This document shows, one piece after another, positions 1-11,265 of a stretch of DNA of 64,000 nucleotides. Source of the DNA: Chiua virens (lineage: Eukaryota; Basidiomycota; Agaricomycetes; Boletales; Boletaceae); NCBI GenBank assembly GCA_019787685.1, contig JAHNUO010000009.1:1364001-1428000 (forward strand), read 5' to 3'. Made by a program: the position numbers and the translations under genes. The notes below the pieces were generated by a model that ran no database searches, had not been told where the DNA came from, and saw only the letters and a program-made list of their open reading frames with translations. Position 1 is the first letter of the stretch. Each line of letters begins with the position of its first letter.

Positions 1-131
1 ATCACAATCTCACACAATAAATTTCTTGTACTCCTCAGCTGATCACAACGCGCGACGTACGAAATATACATTGCTGCTAGTAACATGTCCACCAGACACG
101 ATGATTTTACAGATTACAAAGTAGTGGCAGG

Positions 132-1000
132 CTAACGCGGAGTATGGTTGTTGGTTGTAATCAACTTCGTGTGCGAATCCACTCCCGGCGAACACCCGGA
201 ATATATGCTGACGGCTTCGTAGTCGCGTTGGCACAAGATCGGTATGGGGGACAGGGCTGGTCTCGATTCCTCGCTTTTTTGTGCTCTATAGAACAAATCG
301 TTGATTCCTGTTTGCACTTCCTGCAACACATCCTTGAAGAACTCAGACTGGGTGAGTTGAGGCGGTAAGTCAACCAATAGGTATCTGGGAGGAAGTATCT
401 TGGGAAATTTTGATGAAACGAACAATCTTTAAGCTCTGTGGTCCAGTACTCGCTTGGTGGGGTTCGGGGAAAGCTTCCCAATGTTCGTTGGCAACCTGCA
501 AGACAGGCTCGGAATCAAACTCTGAAGTTTCAGAACGTTTGCGCGCGGAAGACGAGGGGCACATTTCGAATGAAGAAGTAGGGCGTGCTATGACAGCGGT
601 ATGTACCCATGGGCACTTGATCACACATTTCCCGGAGTCCGGTATCTTCAACATTACGAGTGATTCAGCATTACGAGTGAGCTGGTTGAGCTCCTCGATT
701 GCCTCGTGTCGGGGGATTCGGGCGTCTGCTTGAATATTACGATGGCTTTCTGTCTGATCCGACGATCTTCCCGGGCGGCTTCTCTGCTGGTCCGCCAGCG
801 CTCCACCTCGAATTTGAACGATTGACATGGAAATTCAACCATGACTCATCGAGGGTCGCTTCCATGCGCTCACGAATCTTACATCGTGGGCTCCAGGTTC
901 CAATTTAATACGCTCATGCATCATTCCTGAACGGACGTGGGTCCTGATGGTACCTCTTGTAATCGGTCGAGGAAAGAATCCACGGACAACTGACAACTGG
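132..1000 (-). pseudogene. decayed coding remnant, unrecognised
   Basis: The minus strand carries protein-like text that changes frame several times: a helical charged stretch (FEVERWRTSREAAREDRR) near 760-830, then one around 430-735 with EAIEELNQLTRNAESL, then one at 132-415 with KFPKILPPRYLLVDLP and SEFFKDVLQEVQTGINDLF, ending at 132. The frame changes near 835, 730 and 415 have no nearby GT-AG pair that would join them as introns, so the gene looks frameshifted rather than spliced. I do not recognise the family. It could be a host gene in decay or an old element. The upstream limit near 1000 is a guess. Confidence 0.35.
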
Positions 1001-1099
1001 AATGTATATAACATTGTCACCGCGAAACATAAATACAATTTCGGTAGCTCAAGCGGAAAATCAGCGCACGGGATTTCATGATGGTCGGTAACAAAACTC

Positions 1100-1880
1100 T
1101 TAGATATTCCTGTCCGCCAAGAACGTCTCGATCTCCGCCAATAACTCGTTTGCAAGCTCTTCATTGCTACCTTCCTTGGGAGTTTTGCTCCGCTGCCGTT
1201 TGATTCAAGACAGGCATCAATTCACGAGTTAAAACAAACGGGCTTATGGCACTAAAATTGGATGTCCATGACTGCTGGACGTCATGGCATACATGACGAG
1301 AAAAAGCGCTTGAACACCTTGAACGCAATCAAACCTCAGGTACAAGAGAGCCACGTACGACATACCATCAGGAGTCAGTGGATACTCTCTGAAGAGTCTT
1401 GGGTAGAATCAGCTATCTTGAATACGAGACATTTTTAACTCGTACATTGCAGCGTTGTGGGGTCTGGACTATATGTAGCAAGTCGCTCGTCAATAATCCA
1501 TATCATCCGAAGAATGTAGTGGCTTACCGAGGACGTCCAAACGTTTCTCTCTGTTCATAAAGTCCTGAGCAGTCTTTCTCGCGTTCCGTGGATCAATGAG
1601 ATCGAGCTCCAACTAAATGACCTCGCCATTGCCGGGTCCAAGCCCTTCCTGTTTTAACTTCGTAATGACTTCCTCTGCTTTAGTCTTGTTCCGAGCAGCC
1701 ATGTAGACTTCTGCACCTTTCCGTGCGAGGTGCTTGTCACTGTTTGACGGTGGCATAGCCAATACCGGCACTAGGAAGGAAATCAATTGAGCGGAAAGCA
1801 AGTTGAGAGATGTGTCACTTTCCGCCAGTCACGATGATGACTTTTCCAGACAAGTCTGGCAAGTCGGTGAGCAAAGACTT
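1100..1880 (-). pseudogene. short-chain dehydrogenase/reductase, broken
   Basis: Minus-strand pieces read as a Rossmann-fold SDR. The N-terminal part DLPDLSGKVIIVTGG precedes a GT-AG intron (about 1794-1830), then AGIGYATVK completes a TGGNAGIG cofactor loop, followed by ARKGAEVYMAARNKTKAEE and LELDLIDPRNARKTAQDF. Two lesions are visible. An extra stretch of about 10 nt after GYATVK shifts the frame. A TAG near 1613 stands where the family has Trp (GEVI-W-LELDL). Downstream text is poor until a possible last exon ending at 1100. SDRs use NAD(P)H to reduce or oxidise small molecules, but no activity is expected here. The 3' boundary is uncertain. Confidence 0.6.
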
Positions 1881-2064
1881 GAATTACTGTACGGATTATG
1901 CTTTGCGTCCTCGTGTCGCGATCACGTGATTGAGAAATGACGGTCTTCTTGCCATGTTACGGTGGCCCAACACCTCCCTCACTAGCGTTACTAAGTTTTC
2001 TTCTTTGAATCCTTTGACTTTCCATCATCAAGTACGGTTGTTCAGTATAACCCGTCTATTTCCT

Positions 2065-2071
2065 TATAAAA
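2065..2071 (+). promoter_or_regulatory. TATA box of the Cys-rich gene
   Basis: TATAAAA lies about 70 bp upstream of the ATG at 2140, a usual distance for fungal TATA promoters. No other element was recognised. Confidence 0.5.
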
Positions 2072-2139
2072 GAGCCAACTACCAGCACTAGGAACATCGC
2101 AATTCGCTTTACCCTTCTGCCCACTGACAACAACCCGAT

Positions 2140-2983
2140 ATGCGCACCTCGACCCCCCTCGTATATGTCGGTGCATCACCACCGTCTGTGCGAAAGTCTA
2201 CTTCGAAGCGGAGACGACTAAACTATGCCACTGATCCTGGACGAGCGCTAACCGACAACTCCAACGTCGGTCCGACGCCGAGTAGCTCATTTTCTATGTC
2301 TCTCTGCGCCAAGCTCTCGTGCTCGACATGCCACCGCATACTCTCCACGGCAATCCGGCCCGGTGTAGCGGGCCCCTCCCTGTGTTCAAGGTGTGTCCTC
2401 TCCCACTCATCCTGCATGGCACGCGGCCCCGAGCCGCCGAGCCATGCTGGTGTTGGCGCCCATCCTCAAAGTGAACACAGTGCTGACCTATGCCACGCAT
2501 ATAGATGTTCTGCCCCGACGTGCACGATTTGCGCACGGACATGTACATCTTATACCCGCCCTTTGTCCTTCCCGCCCACCCCCGCCCTCACGCGCTCGCC
2601 GTCCCCCGCCGCACATCCTCATTTCGCCACCCCCATCTCGCCAAAGCGTGTTGCACTCGGCTTCAGCCACGCCGCGATGAACTGCGATGCGGCCCTTCCT
2701 CCGTCGTCTACCAAGCGTAAAAAAGCGCCGACCGAAAATGATCATGGCGATGGCGACCTCGATGGCAGCGCTGGACGCGATCACTACAATGTCCATGTGA
2801 CGCACGGGTACGGTACCGACTCTGTCGTTCTCCCTGGTTGTGGACGGATCGTGTGTCGTGCGTGTTGCGTAGAGAGCGTGTTCAAGTGAGTGGCTGTTCC
2901 TCGGTTGTGGGCTTTTTCGGTCGCTGATCGACCATGGATGTAGTGATGGACAGATGTGCGTCGACTGCTTTGCGCTCGTGTAG
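2140..2983 (+). CDS. Cys-rich putative zinc-binding protein
   Basis: Two exons, 2140..2885 and 2944..2983, with a 58-nt GTGAGT...GTAG intron, give about 261 residues. The intron call matters: the unspliced frame stops after 249 residues, while splicing adds NDGQMCVDCFALV and completes a second Cys cluster. The first cluster (about residues 59-85) has SCSTCHRI and LCSRCVLS; a middle Cys run (about 120-135) has CSAPTCTICARTC; the C-terminal cluster has LPGCGRIVCRACCVE plus CVDC. The paired CxxC spacing suggests treble-clef or RING-like zinc binding, but I cannot assign a named domain. The middle is Ser/Pro-rich and probably disordered. KRRR near residue 24 and KRKK near residue 210 could be nuclear signals. 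Function unknown. Confidence 0.7.
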
Positions 2984-3428
2984 TGAATTGGTTGGGTTGC
3001 TGTCGTGGCGCGCTAGGTTTCCTTGCGAGGATCCGGCGGACGGCCGATGATTTTGGCGCTCCAGTTCATTTGTTCTGATTGTCCACATTGCTAATGTTCG
3101 CATTTATCCACGTCTGCTACCCCTGGTCATCTCTGCTAGAAACTATCGTATCCGCATTAATGAGCAAGCGCTAGTGTTCATGGCATTACTGAACCTGGGT
3201 TTGATGGCGTGCTTCTGTTGGAATACACTGAATCTGGAGATCGCGCAAAGGTGGGTGCAAAAGCCTCAGAGGTTAACATGTCTACTCGCGACTCGACAAA
3301 AGTGACCAGCCCACTGTCCATCGTTCCTAATCTATAGTATATATAGATAACCCTTTTCTTTTCTTTTTTTTTGTCACCCCAAGTAGCCACAAGAAACTTA
3401 GATGTCTAATATCACAACGCCAACTCGC
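2984..3428. other. intergenic, convergent gene ends
   Basis: This space lies between the 3' ends of the Cys-rich gene (plus) and the hydrophobin (minus). A short plus-strand frame around 3170-3300 (GFDGVLLLEYTESGDRAK) looks mildly protein-like, but has no start, partner exon or recognised family. A T-rich run at 3354-3372 could belong to either 3' end. Confidence 0.4.
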
Positions 3429-3840
3429 TTAGAGATTGATGTTGGTGGGGCTGCACTCCCAGTTGACAAGCTGGAGAAACACGTACACGCCATGGTCAGA
3501 TCAGCCCGTCCGTATACTGCGTTCGACAAGGAAAAGGCGAAAGGAAAAAAAACGTACGCCGTTGGAGGTGTTATTAGTGCAACAGACGGGGTCCGCAGTG
3601 CAGTCTGCACCATTGCCAATTCCGAGGATGGAGATGGGGCTGCAGTCGAGAACACCGAGTTCCTGAGAGAGCCAAAGCAAAACTTTGAATATGGGTTGTT
3701 CGACGCGAGCGGAGGAGACAACGTACGCTGGTGTTACAGCACGAGATCGTGCCGACGTCGCACTCGCTGGTGCTGCCACCGGGGGCGGCGATGACGCAGG
3801 CAGCGACGGAGAGCACGATGGCAGACACGCGGAAGAACAT
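3429..3840 (-). CDS. hydrophobin, small secreted
   Basis: Three exons on the minus strand, 3727..3840, 3558..3662 and 3429..3470, give 86 residues. Introns of 64 and 87 nt both have GTACGT donors. The product has a signal peptide (MFFRVSAIVLSVAACVIAA) and then the eight-Cys hydrophobin order C-x6-CC-x9-C-x13-C-x5-CC-x10-C, with the familiar CSPI, DPVCCTNN and NGLVNWECSP segments. Hydrophobins are secreted, assemble at air-water interfaces and coat aerial hyphae and spores. The Cys3-Cys4 loop is only 9 residues, shorter than in ordinary class I members, while the rest reads class I-like. A TATA box lies about 110 bp upstream. Confidence 0.88.
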
Positions 3841-3947
3841 GGCGATCTGGATAGATAGGTAGGGAAACAACAAACACGAGGATGCGAACGAGGGGAGTGA
3901 AGCAGAGACGCTGCGATCTGAGGGACAGTCTGGCGACCAGACGCGAA

Positions 3948-3953
3948 TTTATA
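3948..3953 (-). promoter_or_regulatory. TATA box of hydrophobin gene
   Basis: TATAAA on the minus strand, about 108 bp upstream of the hydrophobin ATG at 3840. Confidence 0.5.
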
Positions 3954-4815
3954 CCGCTCAGGACGAACCCTCCGAGGTGATGTGAGGCGGTACCGGTGGA
4001 AATGCGTATGGTGCCATTCGAGGACGGCGTTTTGCACACCGCCGTTGGCTTCTTTTTTCGACCAATTGCGTACTGGCCGAGGACGGGCGTACGGAGGTCG
4101 AACGTGGGGGTCTCGAGCGCTGGGCAGATATAGTGATGGAATCGCCCCGGACGAGCGTGTTCACTTACTCCGAGGCAACTTCGATGAGTTTCTTGAAGCG
4201 CCGCCACCTCGCGACGGGACGTCAACCAGTGAGAATGAACAGACGCGCCGTTTTGGGACTTCTACGATGAACGGATATACATACGCGTACGTCATGCTAT
4301 TGATACGGTGATGGAGAAGCGTCTCTTGCGGGTACTTTTCCGTCGTCAGGAGGACCACACCTGAGAAGACGAGACTTACTTTAGCATCCGTAGTACTTGG
4401 AGGAATAAATGGATCTGTGCCTGGACCAGAGGTTCGTACGTCGCCACAAACAGCCCATCAACGAATCCCTGCTGAAAAATGGTATAATATTGCCTGTATG
4501 GTAAGTAGATGTTCAAAGTAACAAATACTTCGAGTTCTCGCCAACACTTGAACTTGATTGAGTCGAGAACACGGTCCACTTCACGGTCCGGTCCGGTCCG
4601 AAATGTTAGAAGCTAAACTTGGCTGACAAACTCGAGCACTAATCTTGGTATACTAACGCCCACAGTGCCAGCTCATAAAGTCTATCGTTTATCACGAGAC
4701 ACGGTCACCTGGATGGATATCGAGTATATATACATGCCAGTGATCCCCATCGCTGTTTCCTGCGTCCGAATCTGAGCCCTTCACAACTTCTATCCGGTCC
4801 TTGGTATTGCCCGAC
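3954..4815. other. intergenic, divergent promoter region
   Basis: This separates the divergent hydrophobin (minus) and aldo/keto reductase (plus). A TATATATA tract at about 4725-4732 lies 85-90 bp before the reductase ATG. Open frames here, for example 4376-4579 minus, match no family and have no splice partners. A GGTCCGGTCCGGTCC triple repeat occurs near 4585-4600. Confidence 0.4.
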
Positions 4816-6117
4816 ATGTCCACCCCAAAGGTCGAATATCGCATGCTTGGAAAATCTGGCCTACGGGTCTCTGTTCCCATTGTAAGTCCTGTGCGTCGCG
4901 TTTAGCATGAATTGCACCAAACGTGACTTTGACAGCTAGGAGCCATGAGTTTTGGTTCCCCCAAATGGAGCGTACGTACCCCTTTTCGCTGCATAACGAA
5001 CTCATGGAACGGCTCTTATTTTCAGCCGTGGGTTCTGGACGAGGATCCTTCCCTCGAGATCATGAAAGCCGCATGGGACCTCGGTATAAACACGATCGAT
5101 ACCGCAAACGTATACTCCAACGGTGAATCCGAACGTATCGTCGCCAAGTTTATGAAAAAGGTACCCGTGGCATCATGCCCCAAATTATCTTAATTTCACA
5201 TTCTGTCTTCTTCAGTACCAAATTCCACGTCATCAAATCGTGATTGCGTCCAAGTGTTACGGTCTCGTTGCCAATGACCCAGGTGTTCGGACGAGCGTGA
5301 CGCCTGGTCTTGACAAACTGCCAATATACATCAACCAACGCGGGCTCTCGCGCGCAGCCATCTTCAACGCGGTCGACGCCTCGCTCACGCGCTTGGACAC
5401 CCCCTACCTCGATCTTCTCCAAATCCACCGGTATGACTCCGAAGTACCCGCCGAAGAAACGATGAAAGCCCTGCACGACCTCGTTCAGAGCGGCAAGGTG
5501 AGGTACATTGGCGCCAGCTCGATGCGCTGCTGGCAGTTTGCACATCTCAACGAGGTTGCGCGCAAGCACGGCTGGACTACGTTCGTCAGCATGCAAGATG
5601 AGTATTCGTTGCTGTACCGCGAAGAGGTGGGTTGATTCAGTCGCGCTTTTGGGCGATCCGCTGAGGGTATGTTAGGAACGCGAGATGTTGGCGTACTGTA
5701 GATTCAACGGGATCGGGGTGATCCCCTGGGCGCCGCTCGCAGCTGGCGACCTCGCCCGACCCGCTGGCACTGAATCTGTTCGGCTCAGCTCGGCCAAAGG
5801 GACCATATTCGAGAAGAAACTCTCAGAGGCCGACAATACCATCATCAGCCGTGTCGAAGAGCTCGCGAACAAAAAGGGCGTCAAGATGGGACAGATTGCG
5901 CTCGCCTGGGTGGGCCAAAAGGTGGCGAGCCCGATTGTAGGCGTCAACTCGATCCAGAGGTTGCAGGAGAGCATCGTGTCGGGTATCGAATTGTTGCCAG
6001 ATGAGGTGGCTTATCTCGAAGAACCGTAGGTGTTCGTGGATTCTCTTGTGGGTTACTACTGACTGCTGTGATCGCTGTCACAGGTACTTGCCAAAGCCTG
6101 TTCGTGGTCATGAGTGA
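4816..6117 (+). CDS. aldo/keto reductase
   Basis: Six exons, 4816..4881, 4936..4971, 5026..5160, 5216..5626, 5676..6025 and 6084..6117, give 343 residues with phase kept at every junction. It is a TIM-barrel aldo/keto reductase that uses NADPH to reduce carbonyls. The usual tetrad is visible: Asp in [10 protein letters not shown], Tyr in the same segment, Lys in IVIASKCYG and His in [27 protein letters not shown] and SPIVGVNS are the standard cofactor and barrel segments. The length is typical for fungal members of the K-channel-beta-like group. The start follows a TATA tract and gives the usual [12 protein letters not shown] opening. The last exon adds [10 protein letters not shown]. No lesion seen; substrate unknown. 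Confidence 0.93.
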
Positions 6118-6355
6118 AGGCAGCGAGCACAGAGACATGACTCCGTGTATTCAAGTGTATTCTTAGATTGTTGCGATCCGATTGCATGATGTTATGTATG
6201 ATCTTGTATGATGAAATTTGAAACTTCGGGTGAAAATAAGTAAATTCACTTTCGAATATTTTCAATCGTGGAATTTTATATCTCCATATTTGGAGTAAGC
6301 AAGCGGCACGCTGCACACCTTTTGCGGCGGTCGGATTCAATATCGATCTCAATTC

Positions 6356-6829
6356 ATGTCCAAACCAACGTCCGAGTCAGACGAATTCTATTCCCAGATC
6401 CAGCGTCGCATGATCGAAAGTGGCGACTGGGACAGGTACGGTGCACTTCTCCTCGGCCGAGAAAACGCATCCCGATCTCATTTAACCTAGAATACTGCGT
6501 CAGCTGTCGAGCAAGCTCTCGGAACACGGTTGGACAGACGAAGTGCATCTTCGAGCAAAGGGTACGCATGCTATCGAAGGGGTGGAGGTTGACACAAACA
6601 TTCGTGTTACAGAACGTGCGGGGTCGATGGACACGTTGTCGTTTCGGCTCATATTAGAGGAGATATCGCAGCCCGGGCAAGGTACGTTTGCAGTTCAAGC
6701 GTTTAGACCAGGTCTTATTCTCGCTCTCATTTCTGGCTTGCGTTTGTTTTAGCAACCGTACCCCCGGCGGTGAAGCGTGAAGTAATGAGTGCACTGCGAC
6801 AATATGTTAAGGACCAGTTCGAAAAGTGA
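6356..6829 (+). CDS. SUS1: SUS1/ENY2 transcription and mRNA export factor
   Basis: Four exons, 6356..6435, 6491..6561, 6613..6681 and 6753..6829, give 98 residues, the expected size for Sus1/ENY2. Conserved segments are in order: a short helix RRMIESGDWDR, ILRQLSSKLSEHGWTDEV (the family's L-E-x-G-W motif), LSFRLILEEISQPGQA, and VPPAVKREVMSALRQYVKDQ. In the known family this all-helical protein belongs to the SAGA deubiquitinase module and to TREX-2 at the nuclear pore, and couples H2B deubiquitination to mRNA export. Many introns in a very short gene is a familiar feature of fungal SUS1. The ATG lies 239 bp after the stop of the reductase gene. Confidence 0.92.
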
Positions 6830-8684
6830 ACAATGTGGTGTGGTGTACCGCGTACGGCGACCGGTTTACCAGGTGTCAATGACGATTTCGACGAGTAGGT
6901 AGACAGCCCAGCGTCCTCGGTTTGCCCTCTTTCACGCCGCATGCTGGTCAGGCCTGCTCGGTGTCCGTGATATGGTACCATCCATTACTCCGTTGCAATA
7001 TTGATGTAACCCTTATTCAGCAGTACCGTTGATGGTGATGTGCGAAATCGATGAGAAGGAATATACGACGGCATCACATATGCGCCAAGGATGACATTCC
7101 GGCTGGTTCGGAACGGGCCGTTCAATTGCCCTTCTACCATGTGCAACAGCTACAGACATGTCCTCTTCACCGTCAGCGCCCCGGATCTCCTCGGGCTCTA
7201 GGTCAGGCCAGAATTGTTCCATGGCTCGATTGTTGGAAAGTTTGTTTGCCAAGACCGATGGCAGCGTCCCACGTCACAAGTCGATGAGGAGCGCCTGCCG
7301 CATGGAGTGTGGAGCCATTCTGCAACGACTCCGATCAATTTTGTCTTCCAGGGTGGTAGCGTAAGCTACATCCGTACGGGTCTAAGCTGGTAAGTATGCA
7401 TATAACGAGTGCCACATTCGTCTGTCGAGAAAGTCGAAACGTTGACGCCCAGACGCTAATAAAGAAGGCTGTCTAAAGCTGGATGGATTATTGTCCAAAT
7501 CGGATCACTGTATTTCTGACAATTATCGATTGAAACCATGGGATGATTTAGTCGGTGATGAGTCGCACGAAATGTCTCGTCAAGGTAGAATTCCGAATTG
7601 GAGAAGATAAAATCTTCGAACAAGGATGTCGTTGGTTTGTGCGGTTATTTGACTATTTCGCACTGAAGCTCTGACGGCGCGACAGATGTATTAGTTCAAT
7701 TTAGTAGCCGGACATACACAAATGTGACGCGTCTCATTGACTGTCGACGACTTATGGCTCACATAAGACAGAGCTTATGTCTTGATACTAGACGGCGCAA
7801 AGTAGGTGCGTGCCCAAACCTCACTGTAACGCCCTCTGATGCGTGGACATTCCAGTGAAAAGTCATAATCATGGAAGTCGTTGAACATCAATGTCCTTCA
7901 AGCTTCAGCACTGGCAGCTGCAACCCGTGTTGACACCACTGAACCTCACCTCACTGTAGTTCACAGTATATGTTTGTCGAGTGTCTGAAATGAGATGGCT
8001 GTTTCATGAGAAAGAAAATATCATCATTCGATTTGAAGTTGACATACTGCGAATCACTAGAGAAACGGGACAGCATGAAGCAAAGGCTGAAGTTGCAAAA
8101 ACCTTCCTGCTTGGGGTGGTTGGCAATGTCAGAGAGAGGTATCCACACTGGGGCCTGTTCTTGAGAGGTTGGAAGGGCTTCAAGGGCTAGGCATCATAAA
8201 AAGTTGCCATTTGAGGTTCAGACCGGGTTCTTGCCAGTGCATGAGTAAACTTTGGACTTCAAGTGCTAGTACTCAGACCAAGGAAGCATATTCAATGGGT
8301 CACCATGTGTGTATGTACTGTAAGGTAACTAAGGTTTATAATGTGATTGGGATTGGGAACCTGAATCATAACCAACTGGCAACTGCTGTCACGGTGACAT
8401 TGAGCTTGGCTGCTGCTTGACATGCCGCTTATCTACTTATGTAAGTAAGCAATTAAGACAAGGTGTGGTATAGGGGTTACATAGGATCACCCCTTGCTAT
8501 CCACCCCCATCATCTCTCTGCTCTACCCAGCCATGGTGCATCAATATTAACATCTAGTCAGAATCACAAGTGTGTACCATTTTGCTTTTTCAAGTTGGTG
8601 TACTCAGTTTCTCATGTTGTCTTCTCTTCTACAAGGCTAAAGAAATCCTGCAATATCACTTTTTGGACTCTACCACCATCCAAC
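6830..8684. other. intergenic, no supported gene
   Basis: This 1.85-kb stretch has only short unconnected open frames. The part from about 7900 onward becomes AT-rich and CpG-poor, like the repeat-rich right end of the window, which hints at methylated or repeat DNA, but I see no TIR, LTR or domain. The immediate 5' flank of the 8685 gene lies at its end. Confidence 0.4.
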
Positions 8685-9116
8685 ATGTCACAGTCTGAAA
8701 CACCCCCAGACCATGACTTGGCTAGGATTGCTTATGTCAAATCAATTTCATGGAAGGATGACTCAGAGGAGACTGTAGAGGAGCTGGTAGCCAAGGGCTA
8801 TGAGCTTCGCCCTATTGGTAACCATGAAATTGGAAAGGCCTGGAACTTAACAGGTGGATTGCCTTCTGAGATTGCTAACCTTTTGGACTCAATGAAGGTG
8901 CAATGGAGCAGCATGGATGTTGTTCGTATTGGAATTGTTGGGGAGCAATTTGCACCTGCTGTTCTCCATATTGGTATCACACCTAGATCACTCTCTGTGC
9001 ATGATGGTCTTATGGCAGCTTCCAAGTGCCAGGAGCTTCTTGTTCAGCATGGTTTCATTGATGTAGATGTTGAAATCTCAGAGGTAGTTCATTGGCCTGA
9101 CTTTCGGAATAGATAA
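8685..9116 (+). CDS. solo N-terminal-domain paralog of a protease-like family
   Basis: A single-exon frame of 143 residues starting MSQSETPPDHD. An upstream extension exists, but the ATG at 8685 is preferred because the residues before it look like untranslated text. The C-terminal half, VQWSSMDVVRIG through DVDVEISEV, aligns along its length with the first domain of the broken gene at 14381-15952 (VQWTSVDVVRIG through DVDVEIRESEV), and PIGNHEIGKAW matches PVGNHRLAKIW. The trypsin-like part of that gene is absent. It is CpG-poor, unlike its paralog, yet uninterrupted. No family name is known to me. It may be a domain-only derivative or a truncated copy. Confidence 0.55.
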   Translation: MSQSETPPDHDLARIAYVKSISWKDDSEETVEELVAKGYELRPIGNHEIGKAWNLTGGLPSEIANLLDSMKVQWSSMDVVRIGIVGEQFAPAVLHIGITPRSLSVHDGLMAASKCQELLVQHGFIDVDVEISEVVHWPDFRNR

Positions 9117-9631
9117 CTTGAATGCATTAACTTGAATGTTAGGGCATTAGTAAAAGTGTAAAATGTACATATGTATGGTCAATTGTCAAGACTTGATAAA
9201 ACATTTTTACTTTTAAGTTGTGCAACTTTGTCTGCTTTTTGTACTTCAGTCTAGCTTGAATACACTTTCTGAGACTATTGGCATTACTATGACAACATGG
9301 CAAGTACTTTCATGTACCATACTAGGGCCATCACATTGTCATGGGCAAGAAGTTGGCCACCTGTCCCTACACCTCTTTTGCCTCATCACCACATGCAAAC
9401 CTGGACCTTTTTAAGCAGACTCAGGAGTGAATTTCATTAGGAATATCACTGCCAGTGGTATTTGTGTAGAAAACATTCATGTAAATAAATAGAATATAAA
9501 GACACTCCTTGATGAGAGCAAGCGAAATGAGAGATGGAAAAAGGAATATTCATCATTATCACATCACATTGACATCTTGATCTTGATTGACTGAGTCATG
9601 TTGTGTCTGCAATCGGGCTTGTGACGCGAAA
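9117..9631. other. intergenic before transposon
   Basis: AT-rich flank between the solo-domain gene and the PIF/Harbinger left end. No gene, RNA or repeat was recognised. The TTA at 9632-9634 is the left target duplication. Confidence 0.4.
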
Positions 9632-9754
9632 TTAGAGCCCGTTTGGAAACTTGGATGTTGGCAAAATTTGGTACTATGTTGCATTGTTTCTAACCGCCAC
9701 CATGGCTGAGCTTGGGTCTAAGTTTGAAGTCCAAACTTTGTTTTTTTCCAAGAG

Positions 9755-11152
9755 ATGGATAATCGCGATGAATCCAGGCGTATCCTGATCTCCCTCGCTG
9801 CAGTAGCAACTCTACTGACTCGCTGTGTCATTTATCACTATATGCACTCTAGGATGTCCAAAGCTCCCACCGAAAAAGCCTCCTGGAATGCAAAGGAGGT
9901 GGAGGAGCTTGTCAACTATCTCTATACTCATCGTGCGCAAGGCGAGGGTGGTAATTTCAAGCCTGTGATATTCAATGGTGCCGCAGAACATCTTGCACAG
10001 TTCTGGACATCAGGGGCAGCAAAGACGGGGCAATCGGTCAAGAACAAGTGGAGTACCTCTGTACGTATATTGATCTTGCTTGCCGTGCACTACTGACATC
10101 CAAATAGATCCGAAAGACGCACATGGAGATCGAGACCTATCGGAATTTGTCTGGCGTTCACTATGATGATGAAAGCGGGGCTGGCATTGATGGGGAATAT
10201 GCGGAGAGTGTTTGGAAGGAGTACACCAAGGTATGCGTCCTATCGGATTGATCTGCAGCTTCAATTTATTTCTCTACAGAAACACCCTCAACTTCGCCCT
10301 TTCAAAAACGGTGGATGGGAGTTTACCAAGTACCTACGTGAAATTATGCCTGAAGCAGGCGCCAGGGGGCAGTACACGTTCGCCCCATCCAAGTCCACCC
10401 ACGTTGGAGCTGCAGAAACCAGTATCACAGCCAGCCCAGGACTCCAGCTGATCGACGGTGCCACCGATAGTGGCTTGGGGAGCAGCAGCGGCACCACTTC
10501 TGCAGACCCGAAGGGCAAGGAACGCGCAATTCCTGCCATCGATGTGACCACGTACATTCCCATACCGACTGCCACCACACGTCCCTCTGCCCCCTCCAGC
10601 GTGGGGAAGCAATCACACTTGGACATGACTGGTGATGACTCGGCATCAATCGCAGCATCGTCTGCTCTCCCCTTCTCCAGTGCATCATCTCCTCTCCTTT
10701 TCTCTAGCGTGTCATCCACTGGTCCCGCTGCCAAACGGATGAATCTCACTGCGGCAATGGCAACTGCTGCCGTTGCGCCTCCATCACGCAAGTCTGCCCC
10801 TACTCGGCCGTCTCCAAGTCACACCGCCAAGACTCTCATGCTTGGGATGCAAGGGTCCCTCAACCTCCTCACCTCCTCGCTCACAAACACGGCTACCTCT
10901 TCTGGAGACAAGGCCTCAGCCCGTCGGGAACTGGCGATGCAAATGTTGCACGAACAGGACAACGATCTGCCAAAGGATGTCAAAGCGTTCATCCGGGCAA
11001 TGATCACACATAATGTAGGCTTCACGGAGGTATATACACTGACTGTGGACAAGGACGAGCGTTTGGACTTTGTAAGAGTGGAGGTCAAGGGCATGAGAAA
11101 CAAGTCGAATGCTGGAGAGCCCGCACCGATTGCACTCCCTAACGCTTTCTAG
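9755..11152 (+). CDS. PIF/Harbinger SANT/Myb-like DNA-binding protein
   Basis: Three exons, 9755..10060, 10108..10230 and 10280..11152, give 433 residues. The N-terminal region (about residues 35-145) holds WNAKEVEELVNYLYTHR, FWTSGAAKTGQSVKNKWS and GWEFTKYLREI, the Trp-spaced trihelix pattern of the Myb/SANT-like partner protein of PIF/Harbinger elements, which binds transposon ends and helps transposase reach the nucleus. The middle is Ser/Thr/Pro/Ala-rich and likely disordered. The C-terminal part (MQMLHEQDNDLPKDVKAFI) is helical and probably an interaction domain. A nearby upstream hydrophobic ISLAAVATLL segment is in frame, so the true start could be the later Met at MSKAPTEKASW. Confidence 0.85.
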
Positions 11153-11265
11153 ATTGTATTGTCATTTGTACTACTGCTCTGTTGTCGTACTGTACTTGTA
11201 TGCAATCCGTTTCGAGTCTTTGATTGAAAAACATGTGAGATTGATACACATCGTGGTATTGTATT

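Noticed and set aside
2294..2805. Long minus-strand frames over the Cys-rich gene
   Set aside because: They are shadows of the plus-strand gene's C/G bias; they have Arg/Gly-rich content and no domain.
3402..3794. Plus-strand frame of 130 residues opposite the hydrophobin
   Set aside because: The minus strand has three clean exons with GTACGT donors and the eight-Cys pattern; the plus frame is antisense.
4376..4579. Minus-strand frame with LNIYLPYRQYYTIF
   Set aside because: Protein-like at first sight, but no splice partner, start context or family; it lies in a promoter region.
10288..10791. Minus-strand frame of 167 residues inside PIF copy 1, repeated in copy 2
   Set aside because: It lies opposite the coding Ser/Ala-rich part of the SANT/Myb gene, and its conservation is explained by that gene and by copying.
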